A stretch of 64,000 nucleotides of DNA, from NCBI GenBank assembly GCA_013289715.1, contig JABCZJ010000001.1, forward strand, positions 343,982-407,981. The letters run 5' to 3'. The notes under the pieces are model-generated. The model made no database searches. It saw only the letters and a list, made by a program, of their open reading frames with translations, and was not told where the DNA came from. Of this stretch, positions 56,022 to 64,000 are shown one piece after another. This stretch comes from Acidobacteriota bacterium. Lineage in GTDB: Bacteria > Acidobacteriota > Terriglobia > Acidiferrales > UBA7541. The position numbers were made by a program, and so were the translations under genes. Position 1 is the stretch's first letter. Each line of letters opens with the position of its first letter.

Positions 56022-59000
56022 TCACTGTTCCGACATCTGGTCCCGATTCGATCGTCTGCTGACGATTGGGGGCCGCCTACCGTGAGGTCTGCGGCTCACC
56101 TTATGGAACGGAGCATCGGTGTAGGTCTGGCCGTTGCACGCGCCGCCGTAGACGGCCGCAGTTACATACAGATTTTGCCACATGGTATCGGCTGCGACGC
56201 CACGTGACCCGCCGGCGTTCGCAACAAAGCCAACCTGGTTTCCTTGCGAGTCTGTCCCGAAAAACTCCAATACGTCACCGGAAGCGAGGCTCGGCGCAAA
56301 ATTGCTGTTGACGGTTAAATTCGAAAAGCAGGAGTTGCCTGAACCTGTGACGGATCCAGTAAGATTGAAACTGCCGTCCTCGTTCAAAACGATGCTGGCG
56401 CTAAACGCTTGCCCACCTGCATCGGGAGTGAACGACCCCACGTATGTTCCGGTGGCGGGCTTGAAAAGTGTCGCCGTGAAAGTGCTTCCCACGTCGTTAC
56501 TTCCGCAGTTCTGGGAGGTGGCATTGTACTGCACGTTGGTTCCTGTCACCGTGGTTCCGTCCGGGGAGAGGCTGCCGGTCATCGAATAAGACTCGCCATT
56601 GTCCACAAAGAGCTGGAAAGAGACCAAGGGCGACGCCGAGAAATTTCCATTCATGGTCACGTTGAAGCTTGAGTCGACGGCGGAACAGACGGAATTCGTG
56701 AACGCATCATTCTGCGAGCCGTTGTCGGATAGGGATTCCGTCGTTGCCGTCCTCCCCTGGATGTCCACATCGAAGGTGAACTCCGTTTCGCCGATTTGGC
56801 CGGTGGGAGGGTTCGCAGAATTCCCGACGCGCAGATCCCACATTCCGGACAAGTTCGACATGGACGTCGGCCAGTTGTTCACCAAGTTTGCAACGTTCAA
56901 GCTTCCGATCCCGGTGGCGAAGTCCCACCCGGTTGTGGCGACGTAGGCAGGCTGATAAGAATTGTTGTCGGTGGAAAGCACGCCGACCAGACCGTTCGTA
57001 AAGGTGCCTCCCGGATCGTAGCAATTGTAAAGGTCCGTGCCGTCGAAGTATGCGCAGTCGACGTTTATGTCGCCGAGCGTCACATCGTAGAAAATGCAGT
57101 TGCTGGAAACGGTTTCGCCGCTACTGGAGTTGCAAGAACTGTTGCCGGCGGGGCCATATTCAGCCGCCGCAAGTTGGTAGTAGACGGGATTGGGATTGCC
57201 TTGCCGCGTTCCGGTCGTTTGATTGACGAGCGCTTGGATGCCCGCCATGATCGGCGACCCAAAGGATGTTCCGCCTCCACTGGCCCAGTTGGTGGGATCG
57301 CCCGTACAATCCGCTCCGCCGTTGGCAACATCAGACCAACAAAATACGTAGTAGTGACCCCAGACGCCGTCGGCCGCGAACAGCGAGATGTCGGGGGTGT
57401 CGCGCACCCCATCACTGGGATTGCCAAAAACGGATTGCCAGGAAGGCTTGGGCCATCCCGCGCAGGTTCCGCCCACCACGCCGTTGACCGAGGGCGTGCC
57501 GGTCGCGCATGCGCTTGGCCCGCCACCTCCGCCGACCGTCGTTTGCAGGGGGATTCCTGTTGGGTCATTGCAAAACCCGCCCGGCCCGTAGGGGAGTCCA
57601 CCACCACCGTAGTAGTTCGTCACCAGCACGCCAGCGCACGAATCGTTCCAGGGTGTTTCCGGAATGTAGGAAATCGCCGAGCCGTAGTTGGACGTATTGG
57701 TAGGGTTCCAATACGTACTGTTCGTGCTGGAATATGTATCACTGAAATCGGTGCCGCCGACAGCGACGTTGTATGGTGTAGACGAATACGCATTCACCGC
57801 AATGCCGTGGGTCGCCGCCAGCGCGCCATTGTCGCATCCACTTGCGGCGCTATCGCCCGCGGCCACGAAAACGGAGACACCTTCAGCGACCGCTTGCTGA
57901 TACGCCGAGCTAAAGGCTGCGTTGGCCGCCGCGCCGTTCAAGGTCTCGCACTGGCCATAGCTGATGCTCATGATGGCGGGTGGACTGGGGCTAGCGTTAA
58001 TCAAGTTCTGCAAGGCAATCAGACCGCCGAAAGTGGTGGTTGAGTCGGCGCAAGTGGCCATCTGAATAGCCGCGCTCGGCGCCGCCGCGCTGGCCCATTC
58101 CGCGTCCAGGATCGCTTCGGCGTCGACCTGATCGATCACGCCGGGATCGCTGCAATTGTTCGGTCCGACCGGGGGTGGCGGGAAAACCGTAGTAAGGGAA
58201 CCCGACGAATACGCAGAGAGGCCGAACGTGGAACGAAATGCATCCCAGTCCGAGGTGCTGAACACGTCGCTATCTTCGATAACCACAATCGTCTGGCCTT
58301 GCCCTGATGTGCCGGCACTGAACACGGGCTTCAGATTGTAGATAGTCGCCAAGTCCTCGGGTACCACGATGTAATTTCCGCTGCCAACCGTGAACTGGGG
58401 CCTTGCCTTGTGCATCGTGTGCATGGGCTTCGGGCGGAAGTCGTTCAGAGAGACGATGCCCACAATGTCCGGCGCGAGCGCCAAAGGAATTCGCGGGTCG
58501 CTCATGTTGGTGATATGCTTCTGGCCCTTCACGTCTAAGTTATGGATCTCGGTCGCAAATGCTTTCCGCACCTGGCCCGCAGTGCCGGAGAAATCGATTA
58601 CCATTCTGCTGGGATAAACCGTATTGACTTTGAAGCCGTATGACTCTAGCCAACTCGTGACGTCGTCCAGCTCTCGTGTTGGGGGTCCATAAGTCTCTCC
58701 AAATTTTTTCGCATTGGTCCACCGGTGAAAGTTCGCAGAACCTTTGGCGTGCAGCTCACTGATGAACTGCCGGAGAGCCTGCTCCTGTTCGGGCGGGCGG
58801 CGCAACTGAAGCAGCATGTGCTCCATAAGAAAGCTTTCAGCAACTGGGCCGCGATCGTTCTCACGGTTCGCCTCGGGACGGACGTTGCCGGCGAGGGTCA
58901 CCAGCGTTCCCTCCTCGCGTTCCTGGGTGGACGTGGCGCGCGGCTGCAAATCAGGGGTGAATTGCGCGCGCACAGGAACGGCGGCGAAGAGAGTTGCAAG

Positions 59001-59042
59001 TACGGTCAAGGTCAAGCTAGCGGGTCCGAATTTTCGAAGCAT
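56022..59042 (-). CDS. Sedolisin-family (S53) serine-carboxyl protease, secreted, with C-terminal extension
   Basis: 1006 residues. Signal peptide (about 8-27, ending VRAQ), then the activation pro-domain (about 60-205: LRRPPEQEQALRQFI, HRWTNAKKFGETYGP). The catalytic domain (about 235-690) has the E and D of the SED triad in DAEAILDAEW and the Ser in GGGTSFGSPIMAG; an Asp-rich calcium loop (DVTLGDINVDC) follows. Residues 700-980 are Ig- or beta-sandwich-like. The last 30 residues are Arg-rich after CNGQTYTDAPFHK, where family members usually end, so a small 3' frameshift is likely. The acid-stable kumamolisin type suits an acid-soil habitat. Confidence 0.9.
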   Translation of the reverse strand: MLRKFGPASLTLTVLATLFAAVPVRAQFTPDLQPRATSTQEREEGTLVTLAGNVRPEANRENDRGPVAESFLMEHMLLQLRRPPEQEQALRQFISELHAKGSANFHRWTNAKKFGETYGPPTRELDDVTSWLESYGFKVNTVYPSRMVIDFSGTAGQVRKAFATEIHNLDVKGQKHITNMSDPRIPLALAPDIVGIVSLNDFRPKPMHTMHKARPQFTVGSGNYIVVPEDLATIYNLKPVFSAGTSGQGQTIVVIEDSDVFSTSDWDAFRSTFGLSAYSSGSLTTVFPPPPVGPNNCSDPGVIDQVDAEAILDAEWASAAAPSAAIQMATCADSTTTFGGLIALQNLINASPSPPAIMSISYGQCETLNGAAANAAFSSAYQQAVAEGVSVFVAAGDSAASGCDNGALAATHGIAVNAYSSTPYNVAVGGTDFSDTYSSTNSTYWNPTNTSNYGSAISYIPETPWNDSCAGVLVTNYYGGGGLPYGPGGFCNDPTGIPLQTTVGGGGGPSACATGTPSVNGVVGGTCAGWPKPSWQSVFGNPSDGVRDTPDISLFAADGVWGHYYVFCWSDVANGGADCTGDPTNWASGGGTSFGSPIMAGIQALVNQTTGTRQGNPNPVYYQLAAAEYGPAGNSSCNSSSGETVSSNCIFYDVTLGDINVDCAYFDGTDLYNCYDPGGTFTNGLVGVLSTDNNSYQPAYVATTGWDFATGIGSLNVANLVNNWPTSMSNLSGMWDLRVGNSANPPTGQIGETEFTFDVDIQGRTATTESLSDNGSQNDAFTNSVCSAVDSSFNVTMNGNFSASPLVSFQLFVDNGESYSMTGSLSPDGTTVTGTNVQYNATSQNCGSNDVGSTFTATLFKPATGTYVGSFTPDAGGQAFSASIVLNEDGSFNLTGSVTGSGNSCFSNLTVNSNFAPSLASGDVLEFFGTDSQGNQVGFVANAGGSRGVAADTMWQNLYVTAAVYGGACNGQTYTDAPFHKVSRRPHGRRPPIVSRRSNRDQMSEQ

Positions 59043-59776
59043 CAGAGTTATCTCCGTTTCGACAATCGGGTTCGATCGAAACAGCCGCTGAAGAAAAACA
59101 TTTCGGCAGTTAACGAGCAGCCCTAGTTGGAATTTCGGCTGGTTGGATTCCCATCGCTCGGAATCAAATGTGCACCCTTCTTGGCGCCCAGAAGCACAAG
59201 GAGGTAATCAATTAGCAGTAATGCAAGTGTAATAAATAGGAGCACGGAAGTCGTTGGCCAAAGGAACAATTTTGGTACAGGAGGCTAATGAGTAAACGGT
59301 GGCCCGTTGATGAGCACAGCTTCGAAAACAACAAACTCATTCAGCCATGGCCCACTGTCGCGAAGCCTGTCAAGGGCGAGTGTTTGTGGGTAGAGATCCG
59401 ACCAAGTCTCAAGCATGCCGAGTGAATTGCCTACGGATTAGATTGCGGGAGGTTTAGAGGTCAACCCCGCTCTGTGCATGAAACTACGCCAAGTCTCAAA
59501 GCGTTTTCTCTAGTATCCATCGTATTTCTTCACATTTATGGATCCTCACGAACTCGTCACCAATTCGTCACCGAAACTCGGCCATTGGGGGATTGTGACC
59601 TGGCCAGAACCGGAAAAGCAAAGCAGGCTAAGGGATTTAGCTTCCTGACCACACAATTGACACGGTGGAGGCCTTCGGTTCGAGCCCGCACGGGCCTACC
59701 ATACTTTTCAATAACTTCCAGGTTGGCCACTGCCTTCAGCTGTTGTTTTGCGACGTGGATTGCATCACACTTATTC
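59043..59776. other. 734-base gap with a tRNA-like fragment
   Basis: Between the sedolisin gene and the DUF899 remnants; noticeably AT-richer than the rest. I support no intact gene. It contains a tRNA 3'-end fragment at 59674-59701, preceded by a frame whose last residues (DPHELVTNSSPKLG...) might be an integrase tail. Confidence 0.4.
59674..59701 (+). other. tRNA 3'-end fragment, possible attachment-site scar
   Basis: TTCGG, loop TTCGAGC, CCGCA (T arm, one mismatch), acceptor half CGGGCCT, then ACCA. There is no matching 5' half upstream (AGGCCCG), so this is not a tRNA gene. Integrating elements commonly leave exactly such a 3' segment. Confidence 0.45.
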
Positions 59777-60089
59777 CTACATATTATAGAAGGTGCACCC
59801 CTCGCACTGCTCCGGCGCGAGATGGCCGGCGTGCCACATGAAGTAGTAGGCGATGAGCATCCGGCGTCCCTCAAACACGTCCAATAGTGTCACCGCGCGA
59901 CGTTCGCCAATGAGCGGTGTGGCACCATCCACCTCGACCATGGGGAGACGTCGTCGGGTGCCTGCAATGGTGTCGCCTTCTCTTGTGTGAGCCTTCTCTC
60001 GAACCCGCAGTGCGTCCAGCTCCCGCCTGGAAGGCGCTCCGATCGACAATTTTGGGCGCTCCAAGTTCATCTCCCATGATGTCTTTCAT
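59777..60089 (-). pseudogene. N-terminal remnant of a DUF899 thioredoxin-like protein, frameshifted
   Basis: From ATG 60089 (GGGAG upstream) the protein reads ELGAPKIVDRSAFQA and then must move to the next frame to continue ELDALRVREKAHTREGD, RRRLPMVEVDG, LLDVFEGRRMLIAYYFMW, EGCTFYNM. This is the start of a DUF899 protein, but a single extra G in the run at 60022-60024 breaks it, and a stop at 59777 removes the other half (about 100 of about 230-260 residues). The G-run change could be a sequencing error; the missing C-terminal half could not. Confidence 0.7.
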
Positions 60090-60113
60090 CGTTTTCTCCC
60101 TTGCTAATCTCAG

Positions 60114-60341
60114 TCATCCTTTCGGTTCTTCGCCAAGCCTTCGCAAGGCTGCTCCTTGAGGATCGGTGATTATATCGACCCACTTCGGGTCCGGTGAGGC
60201 CTCAGCCTCGTAGTTGTCGTGCCAGTTCCACCACTTGTACGGCGGAGTCTGGGTGTAACCCTCTGGCGAGTCCTCCCAGGACTCCTGACGGCCGAGCGCC
60301 GTCATATCGAGGTAGCTCCAGGTGGTTCCCATCGCCTCGTC
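60114..60341 (-). pseudogene. C-terminal remnant of a second DUF899 protein
   Basis: On the minus strand, DEAMGTTWSYLDMTALGRQE then WEDSPEGYTQTPPYKWWNWHDNYE is the C-terminal end of DUF899 proteins. It lies upstream of the N-terminal remnant, so the two cannot be halves of one gene in normal order. The residues before 60341 are not homologous. Two tandem copies, each partly deleted, is the simplest reading. Confidence 0.65.
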
Positions 60342-60768
60342 GGCGACCAAGAGGTCTAGCGATGCCCACGACAATCTCGAAACAACCGATCTGCACACCA
60401 TACTTTCGGCGAAGCCCGACGCCGGGGCCTCCCGAATGACGTCCTCACCAGCCACGTGGATTTGACTTTTCCGGTTACGCGACTTTTCAGGCACTAGCGT
60501 CGCATGGCGACATGCGGGTCGGTTGGACGCGCCCTTGTGCGCCAATTTGCCCGCACTGTCTCAGGCCACAACACATTACCTAAGGCCGTTATAGGACGGT
60601 TGCTGGAGGGTCTGGCGAAACGAAGGAACCCGCGGCGGTCACCGCTTCAGTGCATTTGTCGGCAAGAATATTCACTTTGCCCTTGTCGTCTTTTCCTCGC
60701 CGTTTCCGATTGTATAGATAGAAAGTCGCTAACGCTCGCATATCGAGAAGCTGTGAGGAGGCAGTACC

Positions 60769-61443
60769 ATGAGATATTTCGGCAGGTTTATGCTTTTGAC
60801 ATTGGGCCTAGGTGTCGTCGCATTCGTCCTGTCGTCTCTTCCGAGTCATCCGGTAGTCGCGGCGGCAGAAGGCCCGGCGGTTACAGTAGTGAATACGCCA
60901 CTGCCAGTGAACGTCGGCAACTTCCCCTCGACACAGGCCGTCAGCGGGACGGTGAACTTCGGAAATTTCCCTTCTTCGCTAGGCGTGAGCAATATGAGCG
61001 GCGCTCCCCTCTATGTCCGCGAAGTCGATAACGCTGCCCACCATCCGTTCGCCGCGGGGTTGTCCACGGGGTTGACATGTACCGTCGCTCCGGGCAGCGG
61101 CGTCTGCAATGCTTCATTGTCGGTGCCCTCTGGCGAGGAGCTGGTCATCGAGACTGTCTCGATCGACGCGTTTCTCAGCCCCGGGTTCAAAGCCATTGGC
61201 ATCATCGCGGTGACCACAGGCGGCACGGGCATGGCCTGCACGCTTCCTCTCACCTTTGTCGACACCATTTCCGGATTCGACCAATGGATCGTCACTCAAC
61301 CGTTGCGCTTGTATGCCGACCCAGGCTCGACCGTCGGGGTCAGTATCTCTCAGAATGACACCGGCGCGGGTGGCACGAATCAATTCGAGATTTCCGGCTA
61401 CACGATCGCATGCGGCGCCGGCACGGGCTGCCCGATACCCTAG
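60769..61443 (+). CDS. Small exported protein, function unknown
   Basis: 224 residues with a signal peptide (about 1-32: RYFGRFMLLTLGLGVVAFVL). After it come two related segments, VVNTPLPVNVGNFPST and VNFGNFPSSLGVSNM, then a beta-rich domain with conserved-looking Cys pairs (CTVAPGSGVC, IACGAGTGC). The VNTPLPVNV phrase occurs in exported proteins of soil bacteria, but no function is known to me. Strong GAGGAGG site before ATG. No obvious partner genes. Confidence 0.75.
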   Translation: MRYFGRFMLLTLGLGVVAFVLSSLPSHPVVAAAEGPAVTVVNTPLPVNVGNFPSTQAVSGTVNFGNFPSSLGVSNMSGAPLYVREVDNAAHHPFAAGLSTGLTCTVAPGSGVCNASLSVPSGEELVIETVSIDAFLSPGFKAIGIIAVTTGGTGMACTLPLTFVDTISGFDQWIVTQPLRLYADPGSTVGVSISQNDTGAGGTNQFEISGYTIACGAGTGCPIP

Positions 61444-61789
61444 CGCCCGCTAATCAGGACGAAGCAGTGCTCCTGCAATGATGGAACGCCGATAGTTGGT
61501 GAACATTTGCGCACGCACGGGTCACTGAGTTGGTACTTGAGATCCGCTCCCGATGCCGGCGACCACGGCACTAGCAGGTCAGAACAAATCCCGCCACCAC
61601 TACCCTGCGGGCCCGGGTTTGTGGATTTTCCTAGTTTCCGGTACGCGACTAATTGCGAGTCTGAACGAGGCCAACGATTGCGCTCTGTCGGCCAACCTTT
61701 GTGTCGTCGCAAGCGAGTGGACGTCTGCTCTTGCAGAAGACTGAAGCGCAAGATTTGTCTGGATCCGGCGCTGGCTATTCGTGTTCTAG
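61444..61789. other. 346-base gap without a supported gene
   Basis: Convergent ends of two genes. Frames of about 100 residues exist on both strands but neither shows domain features or a ribosome site. I see nothing else. Confidence 0.35.
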
Positions 61790-62428
61790 CTATGTGAGCA
61801 ACTTAAAAGCACGGATCCATTCGTTGCGAAGGAAACCGGGAATGCACCAGAGCATACAAAGCGGTTCGATCGCCCGAGCGGCCTCAGCCATACCCATGTC
61901 GGCTGTTTCCCACCCGAACTGCGCGAGAATTCCCGCTACAACCTTCTTGCCTCCGTCGTCGTTCCCGCATATGAACATGGTCGGGGTGCCGCCCTTGAAT
62001 TGCGGATTCACCATGCACGCGCTGCCAACAGAATTGAAAGCCTTCACGAAGCGAACGCCCTCAAACTCCCGCTGAAGACGTTCCATCAAGGATTCGTTCA
62101 GATCGGTGAAGAATTTCAATACTCCGTTCACTGGCGGCGCGTCTGCGATAGGGTTGGTCGCATCGATGATAATTTTGCCAGAGAGATTGGCAACACCCGC
62201 AGCATGCAGTGCCTCGCTCGCAACCGTGCCTTTCACCGCAAGCACAACCAATTCCGCGAATTTAGCGGCTTCATCAAAGCCGCCAATGCGGCCGCGCGGA
62301 TTCCTTTGTCCCCAAGCTGCAAGTTTGCCAGCGGTGCGGGTGCCTATCATTACGGCATGACCGTGTTTGAGAAAACCGGCAGCGAGAGTTGTTCCCACAT
62401 CACCCGATCCTAGGATTCCGACTTTCAT
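61790..62428 (-). CDS. NAD(P)-binding F420-reductase-like oxidoreductase
   Basis: 212 residues, the length of NADPH-dependent F420 reductases and their many look-alikes. N-terminal MKVGILGSGDVGTTLAAGF is the GxGxxG dinucleotide motif (7-12), VMIGTRTAGKL (about 26-36) has the Arg typical of NADP binding, VVLAVKG and IIDATNPI follow, and VKAFNSVGSACMVNPQF is the substrate side of this family. Whether it uses F420 or another partner cannot be told; no F420 synthesis genes are here. AGGAGAG precedes the ATG. Confidence 0.8.
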   Translation of the reverse strand: MKVGILGSGDVGTTLAAGFLKHGHAVMIGTRTAGKLAAWGQRNPRGRIGGFDEAAKFAELVVLAVKGTVASEALHAAGVANLSGKIIIDATNPIADAPPVNGVLKFFTDLNESLMERLQREFEGVRFVKAFNSVGSACMVNPQFKGGTPTMFICGNDDGGKKVVAGILAQFGWETADMGMAEAARAIEPLCMLWCIPGFLRNEWIRAFKLLT

Positions 62429-62861
62429 GTTTAACGGTCTCTCCTTTAATAGATTTCGCCGACCGAGCTATAATTTATGCCCGACCATGTTGGTGTGCAA
62501 TGCCGTCGCCTGATGCGCACCATACAATCGCCATTGTACTTGCGGAGCGAGCGAAATCCACATGGACGGTTGAGGTGTTAATCAGGATCTAGCGCTCCAG
62601 CCTTGAATTTAAGGTGGGGTAGAAGGCAGACAAAATCAGCAACCTCGGGAAACAAAATGCAAAGAATGATTCGACCATCCGCAACCCATCCGAATTGATG
62701 AGAATTATGAGACTGGTGAACACATGAATTAGGTCAGTGTCCCATTTTGCACTGAACCGGTTGACACAGAGAAGCAATTCGGTTTAGTTATGTAGTTGCT
62801 AAGAGCGGGCCAAGGCCATGTACCCAATTGGAGAACCTCTAGTGTAAAGAGTAGAACGGCG
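62429..62861. other. 433-base gap with an inverted repeat
   Basis: Divergent gap between the reductase-like gene and the AEC transporter. It is AT-rich and holds an inverted repeat at 62732-62758 and a TTGACA at 62761 followed by weak -10 candidates. No gene is supported. Confidence 0.35.
62732..62758. repeat. Inverted repeat GGTCAGTG-N10-CACTGAACC
   Basis: Eight of nine bases pair around TCCCATTTTG. The phrase GTGTCCCATTTTGCACTGA resembles sequence near ends of IS21-type elements as I recall them, but no transposase is present. Could equally be an operator for the AEC gene. Confidence 0.3.
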
Positions 62862-63854
62862 ATGCTACGAACGATTTTGGGCGCGCTTCTTCCAATGGTC
62901 GTGACGTTCCTGCTCGGCCTCATGGCCGCTTGGCATCACGATTTTGGCCAGAAGGAAGCCTCAATCCTGAATCGGATGGTGCTGCTTTACGCGGTGCCAT
63001 TGGCGCTTTTTGCCGGTACGGTTACGTCCTCGCGCGCGGAACTAAGCCAGGATCTCCCGCTAGTAATGGCATTGTGCGTTGGCACGATTGCATTTTACGG
63101 CGCGATTTTTCTGCTAGCCCGTCTTGCTTTTCGTATGCCGATGGGCATCAGTGCGTTGTGCGCGCTCACGGCTTCCGCGCCGGCAGTGCCTTTCGTAGGT
63201 CCGGCGGTTCTCGGCGATCTGTTGGGACGCCCAAATGCCGCCATTCCGATTGCGGTAGACAGTCTCATCATCAACCTCACGGTCGTGCCAGTCACGATTC
63301 TTTTTCTCGCATTAGATACAACGGGGAGAGAATCGAACGGGAGTAGGTCAGAACTGCAAGACGGGGATAGTTCGGCACAGCCCCGACCATCGCCTCTCGC
63401 GTTTCTCTCGGCCAAAATCAAGGAGACAGTGAGGGAACCGATGGTCTGGGCTCCCGTTCTCGCTTTCGTTATCGTGCTGATCGGCTTCCGCATTCCTGAG
63501 CTCCTCGTCCATTCGCTTTACATGCTGGGACACGCATCCGGCGGTGTCGCCATATTCGCCTGCGGGATCGTGCTTGCATCCGGCAGAATCATGTTCAACT
63601 GGCATATCTTGTTCTTCGTATTTCTGAAAAACATCGTACAGCCCGGGTTGGTTCTGGGTGGCTTGCGATGGCTCGGCTATGGCAATCCTACCGTAAGCGA
63701 CGCGGTGCTGACGACGGCCATCCCAGCCATGCCCATTGTCGTCATGTTGGCCCTTCAATATCGCGTCGTTGAGGCGGAGGCTGCGTCTGCTGTGTTCCTC
63801 AGCGTGATCGGCTCGGTGATCACGATGGGGATTTTCATCGCCCTGACATCCTAA
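62862..63854 (+). CDS. AEC-family transporter (auxin efflux carrier/malonate permease type)
   Basis: 330 residues from ATG 62862. Ten hydrophobic helices in two five-helix halves with a polar middle (about 150-185). NRMVLLYAVPLALFAGT in helix 2 and PAVPFVGPAVLGDLLG, with AVDSLIINLTVVPVT, are typical of the AEC superfamily (MdcF, MleP). These move dicarboxylates such as malonate or malate. The next gene begins an MmgE/PrpD protein, an acyl-dehydratase family that acts on 2-methylcitrate or itaconate-like substrates, so a dicarboxylate role is plausible. Confidence 0.87.
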   Translation: MLRTILGALLPMVVTFLLGLMAAWHHDFGQKEASILNRMVLLYAVPLALFAGTVTSSRAELSQDLPLVMALCVGTIAFYGAIFLLARLAFRMPMGISALCALTASAPAVPFVGPAVLGDLLGRPNAAIPIAVDSLIINLTVVPVTILFLALDTTGRESNGSRSELQDGDSSAQPRPSPLAFLSAKIKETVREPMVWAPVLAFVIVLIGFRIPELLVHSLYMLGHASGGVAIFACGIVLASGRIMFNWHILFFVFLKNIVQPGLVLGGLRWLGYGNPTVSDAVLTTAIPAMPIVVMLALQYRVVEAEAASAVFLSVIGSVITMGIFIALTS

Positions 63855-63893
63855 ACAAATCAACTCGGAAAACAAAAATGGAGGATTCCACTG

Positions 63894-64000
63894 ATGACTC
63901 AAGTCGAAAGTCTCGCGAAGTATGCAGCCCGCGCTACTTTTGCCGACCTCTCGGCCGAATCGCGCAAGCAATTGCCAATCCATATTCTTGACTCGCTGGG
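63894..64000 (+). CDS. MmgE/PrpD family protein, N-terminal end only
   Basis: Cut by the right edge after 35 codons. ATG 63894 has GGAGGA 8 bases upstream. The peptide reads MTQVESLAKYAARATFADLS then AESRKQLPIHILDSLG, which is the first helix pair of MmgE/PrpD (2-methylcitrate dehydratase-like) proteins, where a helix ending in K.HILDSLG leads into the active domain. Same direction as the AEC transporter (39-base gap). Confidence 0.65.
   Translation, partial: MTQVESLAKYAARATFADLSAESRKQLPIHILDSL

Noticed and set aside
1..64000. CRISPR array, prophage or intact transposon
   Set aside because: No regularly spaced direct repeats and no cas, terminase, capsid or transposase genes were seen.

Overview
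The window looks like a chromosomal segment of a GC-rich, free-living Gram-negative bacterium, most likely an Acidobacteriota member of the Terriglobia type. This is inferred from the gene mix: a giant TonB-dependent receptor with an N-terminal carboxypeptidase-regulatory-like domain, a sedolisin (S53) protease, a CocE-type hydrolase carrying the same kind of N-terminal domain, a PEP-CTERM protein, PilZ/HD-GYP signalling genes, and short palindromic hairpins between genes. No phage, CRISPR array or intact insertion sequence was seen.

Region 1 (1-3.1 kb): the 5' end of a probable class II aldolase on the minus strand, a zinc-free NADP-dependent oxidoreductase with a good promoter, and a DHA2-type MFS exporter. 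Region 2 (3.4-17.8 kb): an uptake and breakdown locus. It holds a TonB receptor, a broken zinc alcohol dehydrogenase, a DegT-type aminotransferase, a Gfo/Idh/MocA dehydrogenase, a LacI regulator, an APC permease, and the inositol-pathway enzymes IolD, IolB and IolA. Three closely similar LacI-type palindromes (consensus TCTAASCGNTTWDW) sit at the receptor promoter, on the -10 box before iolD, and between iolB and iolA. Weaker matches lie before the permease and before the first oxidoreductase. I read this as a LacI-controlled cyclitol, possibly aminocyclitol, regulon; iolC, iolE and iolG are not in the window.

Region 3 (17.8-29.6 kb): a minus-strand signalling operon (hybrid kinase, REC-PilZ, REC-HD-GYP), then an ABC transporter made of a three-part ATPase and a double permease with no binding protein, then a membrane/TPR protein followed by a UbiE methyltransferase. 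Region 4 (30-32.4 kb): gnd and zwf, the oxidative pentose phosphate pair. Region 5 (32.5-39.6 kb): APC permease, a clear betaine-homocysteine methyltransferase homologue, a PYROXD2/CrtI-like flavoprotein, a TetR regulator, a Rieske oxygenase with the active-site motif of plant choline monooxygenase, and PurU. This suggests a choline/betaine to one-carbon module.

Region 6 (39.6-56 kb): secreted CocE-type hydrolase, surE, tRNA-Pro(GGG), a MerR-like regulator, a secreted protein, a PEP-CTERM protein, der, a DUF1990 protein, a DinG-family helicase, a queD homologue, a TPR lipoprotein-like secreted protein and a very long coiled-coil protein with a PilZ-like head. Region 7 (56-64 kb): a sedolisin protease, then a more patchy stretch with two DUF899 gene remnants, a tRNA 3'-end fragment that may be an old attachment site, a small exported protein, an F420-reductase-like protein, an AEC transporter and the start of an MmgE/PrpD gene cut by the window edge.
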